Positions 14,267-22,444 of a stretch of 22,557 nucleotides of DNA are shown here, in pieces. The notes beneath the pieces are model-generated. The model made no database searches and was not told where the DNA came from. It saw only the letters and a list, made by a program, of their open reading frames with translations. The stretch's first letter is position 1. Each line of letters opens with the position of its first letter. The DNA is taken from the IMG/VR virus record IMGVR_UViG_3300031787_000903, positions 1 to 22,557 of that record; one strand, given 5' to 3'. Source of the stretch: a virus. Made by a program: the position numbers and the translations under genes.

Positions 14267-15468
14267 GCCTCGACGATGAAATTGAGCTCGGTTACTAGGA
14301 GGTTGTTGGCGTTTGTCGCGTTTGCGATAAAGCCCTCGATAAAGTCGTTGGTTGCGAGCTCGACGATCGCCTGGGAGTAGAAGTTTTCGTTTCGTGATGT
14401 TCCCGAGGTAGTGGCTTGCGATTCGCTTTCGGCGATCGTGGTTCCGTTCTTTGCAGCACGAACGAGAATAGTCGTGGTGTTTGTTGTAATGGCTTGTGCC
14501 GAACAAGAGAGAGTGACGCGAAATGACCGCGTGATTCCGCCAGTGTAAGTCAGTCTATTGTTGGTATGGGAGAATTTTTGATTGATCGCGCTTGGCGAGG
14601 TCACGCCCTCGATCTTTTCAAAAACCCCAGTAGTCGCGATTCCGTTCTGCAGTGTGTTGTTGAAGTAAAACGCTTGCCCGATCTCGGCCGAGTTCCCGAC
14701 TCCTTTCACGTTAGTGAAAAGGCTCCGGTTGTCATTAAAGGCAATGCCGGCCGTATAGGTTGCGCCGCCCGAGAAATTGACTGTATCGAGGATATATCCC
14801 TCGACCGGGATAGACGCCGACGTGCTGACGTTGATTGCGGTTGCCCCCCCGAAAGCGACGAAGCTCGAATACGTCACGCGGATTCGCCTGGTAACGATCA
14901 GGGTCGACGGGAAGTTGAGCGTCGTTTGACCGGCGACTCCCGAGAAAAGGCATTGGTTGAAACCGATTGTCCCAATCGTCCCGTTAAAGGTCATCCCCGA
15001 GCTATTCAGGAGCGCGCAATCGCTCATAATGAAATTGCTATAGTTCTGAATCGTCCCGACGCCGGAGCCGCCTCCGGTTGAATTGCAGTCGAGAAAGTTG
15101 ACCCCGAACCAATCAATAGCCGCCGTCGCGGTTCCGGCGCCGTTAAGGTCCAGCGCGGTCCCGTGAGTCAGCGTTACGTTTCGCATCGGGAGGCTATATT
15201 GCGAGGTCAGGAGCGCGGTACTCGCCGAGAGTCCGGTTGATTTTAGGATGCAGTTTTCGGAGGACCCGCCGATGATGACCGTATTTTGACCGGCGACGAG
15301 TCGATTTCCGGCGAGGTCAATCGTGCCCGTAATGAAATAAGTAAGGTTATCAGCGAGGGTAATCACGCCGGTGACGGGTTCCGGAAAATCCGCGAGCTTG
15401 TCGACGAAAAAGATCTTTTCCGACTCAAGCCATTTACTAAGTTTAGCGTATCCTTCCAGAAATCCCAT
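14257..15468 (-). CDS. Predicted beta-helix virion appendage protein
   Basis: I do not recognise a named family for this 403-residue protein. After a short helical opening (FLEGYAKLSKWLESEKIFF) it shows successive short strands typical of a right-handed beta-helix: LTYFITGTIDLAGNRLVAGQ, VIIGGSSENCILKSTG, RNVTLTHGTALDLNGAG, GTIQNYSNFIMSDCALLNSS, RIRVTYSSFVAFGGATAINV. The last 100 residues (RSFRVTLSCSAQAITTNTTT, ILVRAAKNGTTIAESES, NDFIEGFIANATNANNLLV) resemble a small jelly-roll or C1q/TNF-like trimer cap. No catalytic residues can be assigned, so adhesion or decoration is as likely as glycan cleavage. No Shine-Dalgarno precedes the ATG, which lies 11 nt after a GC-rich hairpin. Its place between portal and capsid suggests a head-associated appendage, but it could be a tail spike. 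Confidence 0.82.
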   Translation of the reverse strand: MGFLEGYAKLSKWLESEKIFFVDKLADFPEPVTGVITLADNLTYFITGTIDLAGNRLVAGQNTVIIGGSSENCILKSTGLSASTALLTSQYSLPMRNVTLTHGTALDLNGAGTATAAIDWFGVNFLDCNSTGGGSGVGTIQNYSNFIMSDCALLNSSGMTFNGTIGTIGFNQCLFSGVAGQTTLNFPSTLIVTRRIRVTYSSFVAFGGATAINVSTSASIPVEGYILDTVNFSGGATYTAGIAFNDNRSLFTNVKGVGNSAEIGQAFYFNNTLQNGIATTGVFEKIEGVTSPSAINQKFSHTNNRLTYTGGITRSFRVTLSCSAQAITTNTTTILVRAAKNGTTIAESESQATTSGTSRNENFYSQAIVELATNDFIEGFIANATNANNLLVTELNFIVEALN

Positions 15469-15479
15469 TCAGTGAGTTA

Positions 15480-15509
15480 GGGGAGCGGCAAGTTTCCCCG
15501 CCGCCCCCC
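15480..15509 (-). promoter_or_regulatory. GC-rich stem-loop before the beta-helix gene
   Basis: On the minus strand GGGGGGCGGC pairs with GCCGCTCCCC through a 10-base loop, a 10-bp stem with one G-U pair. It lies in the 54-base gap between two appendage genes and ends 11 nt before ATG 15468. No U-tract follows (TAACTCACTGA), so it is a weak terminator candidate. It may instead control translation or stabilise RNA ends. Confidence 0.6.
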
Positions 15510-15522
15510 CGTCCTTTCTCGG

Positions 15523-16995
15523 TTAGATAATGGCGCGCTTGCAGTAGGTCACGCGGATCGTATCGCCGACGCCGAGCTTTTCAGGGCTCGGGTTAACGAG
15601 CGAGCCGGCAAACACAAGGCGAGTCTTTCCGGCAACGGTGGTCAGGGTATAATCCCCATCCGATCCGTCGTAGAAATGCAGCGCCAGGCGGTCAACGAAA
15701 GCCGAGATCGACTCGGAAATCGCCGTATTCTGGAGCTCGACGTAACCCGCGGCGAGGATCCCCGCGTTCACGACGAATTTCTCTTTGACGAATTGGAGCG
15801 ACGCAAGTTCCAGCGCGTCGACCCGGCCGTCGAGAGCCGCCTCCGCCGCCTCCGCCCGGTTCTTTTCGGTCAGGACTTCTTGGTCGGTGTATGCCGCGGC
15901 GATCGTGACGGCTTCTTGAGCCGCCGCTTCGAGTTGCCCTTTATTGATCGCATCGGCCGGATTAACGCCGTCAGCGAGGCCGGTAATCTTCTTTGTTCCG
16001 ACCGCGATATCAGCGCCCGAGAAGGAAAACGACGCGCCCTCAATTTTAAAAAGGGCCGGGTTTTCGTTGCCTTGCTCGATCTCGACCTTGCTACTAGTAA
16101 CCTGAATCCAACCGAATTCGCCGGTAATCTCGTTCGTTGCCTGGAGCGTAGCCTCGCCGAGTCCAAGCGTGTGCTCTTGCGTCGAAAAGGTGTCAGCGGT
16201 AACGCTATTCGCCCCCTGAATGGAATTTTGACCCATCAGGAGGTTGCCCGTCATCGGGCGCGTTCCGTCGAGTTTCAGGAAAGTGAGATCCTCCGCCTCG
16301 AGAGCGGCGCTTTCCTGATCGATCAGAGCGGAAGCGGCGGCGACTGCGTCCGCTTCTGCCTGGTCCGCGTAAGCCTCAATCGCGGCTTGGCGGGCGGGCG
16401 TGTAGTAGAGGTTAGTCGAGCCGCCCTCGGGGACGAGGTTGGTCGAGTAGTCGCCGGATTGAGCCGTGACGACCCCGTTACGGCCGAAAACAGAATCTAC
16501 AGCGCCAGAGGTAATTTGGACGTAAGCCGAGCCGCTCCAGCGGTAGCATTTGCCCGAATCAATGGCGACGTAGATTTTGCCTTGCTCGCCCGTGACCGGG
16601 AATGCGGCAAGGTTCGCATACTCGAGCACGTCGTCGACGTAGGAGGGGAGGTATTGCTCCGCGATCAAGCCCGACCCGTTGAGGGGCGCGATTCCTCCGG
16701 GTTGCCCCTTGGTCGCCTCAAGCGCCGAGAGGTCGGAGGCGACTTGCGAGATTTCTCCGTCGAGGCTCGTAACTTCGGCGTCCAGTTGCGACTTGCGAAC
16801 GAGCCCGTCCGGGGTCGAGGCGTCGGAAGAGACTTCCGGGACGGACGAGAATTTAACGACGTCGTTACCGTCGACTTTGACGATTTCGATCTCGCTGAGT
16901 CCATCGGCGGACTTGCTCTTAAATGCCTGGTTATTCTCGAGGACGACTTTAGAGCCGTCGAGCGTCTCGATATACTTTGGTTGAATTAATGCCAT
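15523..16995 (-). CDS. Fibre-like structural protein (490 aa)
   Basis: This 490-residue protein looks like a trimeric phage fibre but lies in the head region. The N-terminus (MALIQPKYIETLDGSKVVLE) may be the attachment part. A first coiled coil spans about residues 70-95 (RKSQLDAEVTSLDGEISQVA). It is followed by PLNGSGLIAEQYLPSYVDDV, GKCYRWSGSAYVQIT, DSVFGRNGVVTAQSGDY and NLYYTPARQAAIEAYADQ, all frequent in tail fibres. A LDGTRPMTGNLLMGQNSIQG block and GTKKITGLADGVNPADAINK precede a second coiled coil near 365-400. The last 85 residues (KEKFVVNAGILAAGYVELQN ... LGVGDTIRVTYCKR) look related to the C-terminus of the next upstream gene product. GGGAG lies 10 nt before the ATG. An accessory virion fibre is the best guess. 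Confidence 0.82.
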   Translation of the reverse strand: MALIQPKYIETLDGSKVVLENNQAFKSKSADGLSEIEIVKVDGNDVVKFSSVPEVSSDASTPDGLVRKSQLDAEVTSLDGEISQVASDLSALEATKGQPGGIAPLNGSGLIAEQYLPSYVDDVLEYANLAAFPVTGEQGKIYVAIDSGKCYRWSGSAYVQITSGAVDSVFGRNGVVTAQSGDYSTNLVPEGGSTNLYYTPARQAAIEAYADQAEADAVAAASALIDQESAALEAEDLTFLKLDGTRPMTGNLLMGQNSIQGANSVTADTFSTQEHTLGLGEATLQATNEITGEFGWIQVTSSKVEIEQGNENPALFKIEGASFSFSGADIAVGTKKITGLADGVNPADAINKGQLEAAAQEAVTIAAAYTDQEVLTEKNRAEAAEAALDGRVDALELASLQFVKEKFVVNAGILAAGYVELQNTAISESISAFVDRLALHFYDGSDGDYTLTTVAGKTRLVFAGSLVNPSPEKLGVGDTIRVTYCKRAII

Positions 16996-17014
16996 TGTTC
17001 TTTTTCTCCCTTGG

Positions 17015-17524
17015 TTATTCGTAAATCAGGCGGACCCTGTCGCCTGATTCTAGGATCCCGTCGAGCGTTAGTCCGGCCCAGCTGAGAGAATTTCCGGTTA
17101 GTTGATAGTCAATCCCGGGAAAAAGAGCGCCGCCGCCGCCGGCGACGTCCACGACGAGCCTCGTCGGATCGGTCAGGGGATTCGAAAGCGTGAGCGACTT
17201 GCTCGAGACCTCGGCGGGAGTAAGCGCGCGATGCTCGACGAATCGGTCCGGGAGCGTCACGGGTTGCCATTGCGTACCGTCCCATCGGTAAACCTGATTA
17301 GGGCTCGGAGGCGTAATCCTGAAAGTCTCCGTCTCGCTCTCGTAAGAAAGCGGCGGGGAAATCGTAACGTCCTCGAAAGATTTTCCGCGGGGACCCTGTA
17401 GTCCCTGAGATTGCACGACGACGTTTTGAATTTCGGCGAGGACCTCGACGATAACGTTAGTCTCGTCTAGGACGGTAACGTTGTTCGCGGCCTGATTTTC
17501 GACCGAAACGACGAAATCCGTCAC
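17015..17524 (-). CDS. Structural protein with collagen-like stretch and shared C-terminal domain
   Basis: The 169-residue protein starts at GTG 17524, overlapping the previous stop as GTGA. The N-terminal 45 residues are Val/Asn/Glu-rich strands (NNVTVLDETNVIVEVLAEIQ). A short collagen-like GLQGPRGK follows, then YRWDGTQWQPVTLP, a segment common in tail fibres. Residues about 90-169 (RFVEHRALTPAEVSSKSLTL ... LVVDVAGG ... GIDYQLTGNSLSWAGLTLDG ... ESGDRVRLIY) form a beta-rich domain that recurs in virion proteins. It appears related to the C-terminal 85 residues of the neighbouring 490-residue protein. I know no firm function; decoration of the head or fibre attachment is likely from context. 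Confidence 0.8.
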   Translation of the reverse strand: MTDFVVSVENQAANNVTVLDETNVIVEVLAEIQNVVVQSQGLQGPRGKSFEDVTISPPLSYESETETFRITPPSPNQVYRWDGTQWQPVTLPDRFVEHRALTPAEVSSKSLTLSNPLTDPTRLVVDVAGGGGALFPGIDYQLTGNSLSWAGLTLDGILESGDRVRLIYE

Positions 17525-17889
17525 AGAGTAACCTCGGGGGAGATCGAAGCAATACCCTCTACCAAACGCTCAACCTCGCCCGTATCGGTAACGAGCTCGA
17601 CGTCGTAAGCGTAGCGGGTCGGGGTTTTCTTGTATGAGACCGCCGTCTCGACCGGGATCGCCGCGGTTTGCGCCGGCGTCAGTTTCATTTTGAACTTGCC
17701 GGCGAGAGGCTCGTGGATTTCGAAAGAAAACGACGCAATGACGGAGCTTGCCGAGTAGGTTTCGCGGATTTGCCCGCGGAGCGAGAATCCGGTCAGGTCA
17801 ATCGGCGTTCCCTCGTGGTCCTTCACGGTGAAGATTTTGAGAAAGCTCGCGCCTTGCTCGATTGTCAAATTGAGTTGTCCGGCGCTCAT
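17521..17889 (-). CDS. Small BppU-N/Ig-like virion protein
   Basis: This 122-residue protein has the pattern of BppU N-terminal-like (Ig-fold) phage proteins: LTIEQGASFLKIFTVKDHEG, PIDLTGFSLRGQIRE, a central FSFEIHEPLAGKFKMKLTP strand pair, and a C-terminal YAYDVELVTDTGEVERLVEG followed by ISPEVTL. In baseplate protein BppU this domain attaches receptor-binding parts to the virion. Here it follows the portal gene (ATGA overlap) and is coupled to the next gene (GTGA), so it may anchor the downstream fibre-like proteins. The fold call rests on motif pattern; the anchoring role is inferred. Confidence 0.8.
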   Translation of the reverse strand: MSAGQLNLTIEQGASFLKIFTVKDHEGTPIDLTGFSLRGQIRETYSASSVIASFSFEIHEPLAGKFKMKLTPAQTAAIPVETAVSYKKTPTRYAYDVELVTDTGEVERLVEGIASISPEVTL

Positions 17890-19391
17890 TCTTCGCCCCC
17901 TTGCCCCTCTTCAATGCTCGCAGGCGTCGGGCGTTCTTGTTCTTCATGGGGTTGTTCGGCAACGACGGTCGTGTCGAGCTCGACGCCGAGGCTCTCGGCG
18001 AATTCAATCTCGCGTTGACGTTGCGTCATGATCTCCTCGAAATCCCCACCCGATTGAGCGACGACGTCGGCGACCGTAATAAAGCCGGCTTTGATTGCCT
18101 CTTTATACGCGGCGACCTCCTTCACTGGGTCGACAAAAGCCCAACCCCGCGGGAGCCAGCGCGCCGCGGACTGATATCGCTCCGGTTGAATCTCATAGCC
18201 CGGGAGCGAAAGCGCGCCCGAGAGGGTTGCCATTTCGAGAAACTCCTCAAAAACGCGTTGATGTAAGTTTGAAATGAGCCAGGATTGCAAAACCCGCCAA
18301 TGGTCGCGGTCCTCGAGGAGCGAGAGGCGAGAGCTCGAGTAGTTGCTTTGGCTATAATCACGGCTCAGCGACTCGAACGAAATTCCACAGCTAGCAGAAA
18401 TTCCCCTCAGCATTACCCGCATGAAAGGCTCGAATTGGTTGCCGGGTCGGTTGAGTTGCGGGACGACGACTCTCTCGCCTGGGTTCAACTGCTTAAATAC
18501 GCCGGGTTCAAAGTCGGTGACGGCTTGCCCGTTTTGCTCGCCCTCCGCCGGGAGTTCGCCCTCTGGGGTTTCGATAAATCCCATGAGCGCCGCGGTTGCT
18601 CGAGCCGCTACAACCTCGGATTGCTCATAGCCTTGCATCTGATGAATGCGGGAGATCGCGGCCGAGAGCCAGGGAATCCCGCGGGACTGGTCCGGTCGCT
18701 CGGTAATGTAAAGATGAATCATTTCGTCCGCGGGAATCCGGATCCGCTCGACCCGCGGCGATGCGCCGGCGCCGAAAGTGTAGTCGCCGGGATGGTTCTG
18801 CAAAACGTGGTACGCTTGCGGGCGTCCCCAGGCGTCTCGCTCGATACTCATTCGGATTTCGTTCCCGTTGCTCGCTCGGGCGTTATAATTCTCGTCGAGC
18901 ATATCGCTCTCGATAATCTGAAGCGCGAGCGGGACCCGGGATCGTCCCATTTGTTGCCGGACGATGCGGACGAAAACCTCGCCGCTCTCGGCGACGGACG
19001 AAATCAAGAGGCGCTCGATATCGGCAAAGCTAAGGGTTCCCCCGACGTGGCAAGAGTCCTTACGTTGCCATTCGACCCATTTAGATTCGATCGCGTCGTT
19101 AATGGCGGTTTCGAGGCGCCGGGTCCGGGGTTGCCGGACTTGGGATTGCATTTGTACGCCTTGGCCGACGACGTTGTTTCGAATCGTCCGGATCGCTTGC
19201 CGGGCGTAGTCGTTGTTTCGGACGAGGTCGCGCGAGCGGTTCCGGAGCTTGCTCAAGCTCCCGCGGATCTCGGAATCTTGGGATGCGGAGTTAGCCGTTA
19301 CCCAATCGCCCGTTAGCCTCGAGGTCAAAGCGCCCTGAAACGCGCGGGCTTGCTTGCGTTGCTTTTTGCCAAACGGCCAGAATCGCGCCAT
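17886..19391 (-). CDS. Portal protein, lambda gpB family
   Basis: The 501-residue protein matches the lambda-family portal. It has the basic start RFWPFGKKQRKQARAFQGAL, then NRSRDLVRNNDYARQAIRTI and NNVVGQGVQMQSQV. The middle has IERLLISSVAESGEVFVRIV, IIESDMLDENY and the ERPDQSRGIPWLSAAISRIH motif. RVMLRGISASCGISFESLSR and DYSQSNYSSSRLSLLEDRDH are also classic portal signatures. The acidic C-terminus (EEGQGGEE) is flexible. The portal forms the dodecameric DNA gate of the head. Lambda gpB is 533 residues, a close length. It abuts the gpW-like gene and overlaps the next gene as ATGA. Confidence 0.96.
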   Translation of the reverse strand: MARFWPFGKKQRKQARAFQGALTSRLTGDWVTANSASQDSEIRGSLSKLRNRSRDLVRNNDYARQAIRTIRNNVVGQGVQMQSQVRQPRTRRLETAINDAIESKWVEWQRKDSCHVGGTLSFADIERLLISSVAESGEVFVRIVRQQMGRSRVPLALQIIESDMLDENYNARASNGNEIRMSIERDAWGRPQAYHVLQNHPGDYTFGAGASPRVERIRIPADEMIHLYITERPDQSRGIPWLSAAISRIHQMQGYEQSEVVAARATAALMGFIETPEGELPAEGEQNGQAVTDFEPGVFKQLNPGERVVVPQLNRPGNQFEPFMRVMLRGISASCGISFESLSRDYSQSNYSSSRLSLLEDRDHWRVLQSWLISNLHQRVFEEFLEMATLSGALSLPGYEIQPERYQSAARWLPRGWAFVDPVKEVAAYKEAIKAGFITVADVVAQSGGDFEEIMTQRQREIEFAESLGVELDTTVVAEQPHEEQERPTPASIEEGQGGEE

Positions 19392-19946
19392 TTACTTAAA
19401 CCTCACATACAGAGAGCCCGGGTCCGGGAGACCGTTGGCGAGTTTCGCCGCCCGGCGCTCGCGCGCGACGTCCTGTTTCATTTTGGATTCGAGCGCCATG
19501 AGATCGGCGAGGGGGATTTTCCGGAGCGACCGATTGCCGATCATGTATTCCGCGACCGCGCCGCCGGAGACGATTGCGCGGATTGCGGCTTGAACCGCGG
19601 CGAGGTCTTTCTCCGCCTGGGAGCGCCCGTCGTAAGGGGCGGCTTGCTCGGCCAGGTTCGGCTTGACGGTAAAGGTTCCCCCCCCGACTGTAATCCGCTC
19701 GGTCCCGTCTGTCGCGTGGGATTGCCAATAGTAAACGCCGGGCTCAAGAGCCGCGCTTTCCGACGTCGTAATTGCCAAGCGCCACCCTCCGGTCTCTGGA
19801 ATCCCGGTCAGAGTAAGGCTCGACGCTCCGGCGATTGCTACAGTGAGCGTCCAGCCGGGGGAGGAAATTGTCCCAAAAACATCGGAAAATGGTTCGATTT
19901 GCCAAGTTTTGGAGTCGCCGGCGACGATTTCGGCGGGGAAAGTCAT
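19392..19946 (-). CDS. gpW-like head-tail joining protein with N-terminal Ig-like domain
   Basis: The chosen start is ATG 19946, with GGTGA 4 nt upstream; a TTG lies one codon earlier. The 184-residue product has two parts. Residues 1-100 are beta-rich with a BppU-N/Ig-like pattern: FPAEIVAGDSKTWQIEPFSD, GWTLTVAIAG, GWRLAITTSESAALEPGVYY and GGGTFTVKP. Residues about 108-184 resemble lambda gpW: AEKDLAAVQAAIRAIVSGGA, YMIGNRSLRKIPLADLMALE and KMKQDVARERRAAK, with a C-terminal GSLYVRF like the GPAGFYV end of gpW. gpW (68 aa) stabilises packaged DNA and prepares the connector for gpFII. Gene order terL-W-portal matches lambda. Confidence 0.82.
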   Translation of the reverse strand: MTFPAEIVAGDSKTWQIEPFSDVFGTISSPGWTLTVAIAGASSLTLTGIPETGGWRLAITTSESAALEPGVYYWQSHATDGTERITVGGGTFTVKPNLAEQAAPYDGRSQAEKDLAAVQAAIRAIVSGGAVAEYMIGNRSLRKIPLADLMALESKMKQDVARERRAAKLANGLPDPGSLYVRFK

Positions 19947-19950
19947 CAAT

Positions 19951-21885
19951 TCACCACGAGGTTAGAAAATTTTTGCGACCTCGAAACAGGGTATTTTGAG
20001 GTTTTGCCGGATTCAAACGATTGCCTCCGTTTTCCCCCGGTTTCACTTCCGGACTAGCAGGGGAGGGAGGCGGCGGGGATTTCACGGGAGCGCATAGCTT
20101 GCGCTCGTATTGGTCCCATATCGTGCGGCGGTCGTGGCGCGTGTAGAGGTATTGGAGCGCGGCGTACCCCATAACCGCGCAATCGAGCGCCTCGTTACGT
20201 TTTCCCGAGGGTAAAAACCATTCTCGGACGGGTTGCCCGCGAACGAATCGCGTTACCTGTTTCTCGGCGACGAGTTGCTCGAAATACTCGGGGCCGAGCC
20301 CGGCGTAAAAATGGTAATAACCCTCGCCCGGAGTATCGAGTTTGAAACGAGCGTAAAGGGTCGTTTTAATCGTGTCGGATCCCATCGGGTAGACTTCCGC
20401 CCCGTGTTTCAGGGTTTGCCCGCGGAAGTTGAGATCGACTTTCGTCGCCTTACCGATAGGAGGCTTTCCCCGTTGGGATTGACCTTTGACTGCAATGATA
20501 TGCTTTCCGCGGCGCTCGCGCGTGTACTGGTAAACCTCCGAAGTAAAATGACCGCCGGAGTCGATAGCCGCGGCGGAAATCATGAGCTCCCCGCCGAGCT
20601 CGTGCCGGTAGGGGCGGAGGAGAACGGCGTCTAACTGTTTCCAAAGGTCCGCTCGAGCGGGGTCGCCGAAAATTTCTTGATGGGAGACTAACCAAGCCTC
20701 CTCCCCGCGCGCCCAAGCGTAAACGGAGATTGCTAGGCGGTTGTCTTGAACGTCGACGCCGGCGGTCAGGAGGACGGAGGAGAGGGGCGCGACGTTAGGC
20801 TCGTAAAACTCCGTTCGACTCATAAGCGAGTCGGAATTGATCCGAGCGGAGTAATTTTCCTCCCACGTCTCCCCCAGGGACGTATTCAGAAAAGTTTTGA
20901 GGAGCGCCGGGTCGGACTTGGCTTTGAGGAATTCCCGGACGAGCGCCTCCCAGGATTTCCAGCCGACCGGGGAGTAAAGGCTCGAGATATGAAACGACGT
21001 CGTCCGTCCGTCGCCTGGGGCGGTTGCCCGCCATTGCCCGCGGGCTAACATTTCGGTCTTATGGCGCTCAAAAATCTCGCCGGAGCATTCCTCGCAAATG
21101 TAGCGCGCGGTCTCGGGGCGCCCGTCGTCCCATTTGATTTGCTTGAACTTGAGCCATTGGAAAGCGTCGCAATGCGGGCACGGGACGAAATAGCGGCGTT
21201 GGTCCCCTTGCAGGAATTCGCGCTCGATTCGGGAGAAATCCTTTACCGTCGGGGTCGAGACGATAAAGATTTTGCGGCGGGCAAACGTCGTGGTCCGTTT
21301 CTCGGCGAGCTCGAGCGGGTCCCCCTCGCCGCCGACGTCCGCGGGCGCCGCGTCTGCCTCGTCGAAAAATAGGCTTTTGACGGGCGTAGACCTTAGCCCC
21401 GTCCCGCTATTGGCGCCGGTAATCACGAGCACCCCTCCCGGCCATTCTTTCAGGAGCATAGTATTGGAGGAGTCTTTTACTCGCGCCGCAGAGACGTTTT
21501 GCTTGAGGACCGGCGTTTCCTCGATCATTGGTGCGATTCTTTGCTTGGAGACGCGCTCCGCGGTCTCCGTCGTCGGTTGTACCATCATGACCGGGCCGCT
21601 TTGACCGGCGCCGCTCATGATGTAGCCGAGCCAATTAAAGCCGAGCTCCGAGGCGCCGACTTGCGCGCTCTTCATAAAAACGACCCGCTCAATAGGGGAT
21701 TGCGGCGAGAGCGTCTTGGCAATCTCGATCAGGTAAGGCGTCCGCGCGATGCGGTAGGGTCCAGGCTCGCTCGAGCCTTTCGCCGAAAGGACGCGGTGGC
21801 GGTCCGACCATTCGGCGAGGTCGACGTCCGGGTCCGGCGTGATGCCGGCCGCGAATCCTGCCAGGAAAGGACTAGGCTGTTTCAT
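19951..21885 (-). CDS. terL: Terminase large subunit, lambda GpA family
   Basis: This 644-residue protein is the packaging motor ATPase and nuclease. The N-terminus has the GpA-family VDLAEWSDRHRVLSAKGSSE motif. The ATPase shows a Walker-A-like MKSAQVGASE at 71-80 and Walker B SLFFDEADAA at 171-180. Four cysteines (236, 239, 264, 267; CPHC and CEEC) form a likely zinc ribbon. The nuclease domain has acidic residues Asp378 (LTAGVDVQDNRL), Asp442 (AAIDSGGHFTSEVYQY) and Asp568 (NEALDCAVMGYAAL). All key residues look intact. The Pro-rich C-terminus (KSPPPPSPASPEVKPGENG) is a flexible tail. Length matches lambda gpA (641 aa). It overlaps the small subunit by 14 nt. GpA-type enzymes usually cut at cos sites. 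Confidence 0.97.
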   Translation of the reverse strand: MKQPSPFLAGFAAGITPDPDVDLAEWSDRHRVLSAKGSSEPGPYRIARTPYLIEIAKTLSPQSPIERVVFMKSAQVGASELGFNWLGYIMSGAGQSGPVMMVQPTTETAERVSKQRIAPMIEETPVLKQNVSAARVKDSSNTMLLKEWPGGVLVITGANSGTGLRSTPVKSLFFDEADAAPADVGGEGDPLELAEKRTTTFARRKIFIVSTPTVKDFSRIEREFLQGDQRRYFVPCPHCDAFQWLKFKQIKWDDGRPETARYICEECSGEIFERHKTEMLARGQWRATAPGDGRTTSFHISSLYSPVGWKSWEALVREFLKAKSDPALLKTFLNTSLGETWEENYSARINSDSLMSRTEFYEPNVAPLSSVLLTAGVDVQDNRLAISVYAWARGEEAWLVSHQEIFGDPARADLWKQLDAVLLRPYRHELGGELMISAAAIDSGGHFTSEVYQYTRERRGKHIIAVKGQSQRGKPPIGKATKVDLNFRGQTLKHGAEVYPMGSDTIKTTLYARFKLDTPGEGYYHFYAGLGPEYFEQLVAEKQVTRFVRGQPVREWFLPSGKRNEALDCAVMGYAALQYLYTRHDRRTIWDQYERKLCAPVKSPPPPSPASPEVKPGENGGNRLNPAKPQNTLFRGRKNFLTSW

Positions 21886-22444
21886 CGGGGTTTAGGGTCT
21901 CGGTTTCCGCGGGCTCGAGCTCAAGGTCGCGCCCGAGCGCCTCGAGGGATTTCCGGATTTCTTCCGTCATAAGGCGGTGGATTTTGAATTGATCCGACTC
22001 CGCGGCCAGTTGAGGCGCGAGCCGGTCGGGGATGTTCGAGAGCGCGTCCCGGACAATGCGCGCCGTTTTGAATGCCTCGCGCTTGACGATCTCCGCGTCG
22101 ACGAGCTTTCCGGCGCGCTTGTGGAATTCGAGTTTAGCTAGTTTCGCGTTGTAGTTTTCGCGAATGGTGCGAGCCTCCGCGAACGAAACGCCGGGCTCGT
22201 CGAGATCCTGGGAGGCTTGCGCCTCTTGCTTGGCGACAATGGCGGGGACCCATTCCTCGTCGGCGACGGTCGGGTCGATTTGCGCTTTCCCTTTGTCGTT
22301 CCATGTAACGGACCGCGCTAATTTGCCGGCGCGAATCGCTTTGATGACGGCGACGTGAGAAACCCCGCGGTGATCGGCGTATGCTTTCACGCCGAGCCTT
22401 ACGTCCGCGGTTTCCTTCGGGGATTGCTTAGGCTTGCGTCCCAT
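21872..22444 (-). CDS. terS: Terminase small subunit, Nu1-like
   Basis: The 190-residue protein precedes and overlaps the terminase large subunit. Residues 17-45 (GVKAYADHRGVSHVAVIKAI, then RAGKLARSV) form a helix-turn-helix of the type that recognises cos DNA. A central helical part (EARTIRENYNAKLAKLEFHK, then RAGKLVDAEIVKREAF) is typical of Nu1-like small subunits and mediates oligomerisation. The acidic C-terminus (LGRDLELEPAETETLNPDET) would bind the large subunit. Lambda Nu1 has 181 residues. ATG 22444 has only a weak ribosome site, and a tiny six-codon frame (22465-22445 region) ends in TGA overlapping it. Confidence 0.93.
   Translation of the reverse strand: MGRKPKQSPKETADVRLGVKAYADHRGVSHVAVIKAIRAGKLARSVTWNDKGKAQIDPTVADEEWVPAIVAKQEAQASQDLDEPGVSFAEARTIRENYNAKLAKLEFHKRAGKLVDAEIVKREAFKTARIVRDALSNIPDRLAPQLAAESDQFKIHRLMTEEIRKSLEALGRDLELEPAETETLNPDETA

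Noticed and set aside
14404-14506. Short minus-strand frame beginning near 14506
   Set aside because: It sits within the beta-helix gene in another phase and has no ribosome site or plausible protein character.
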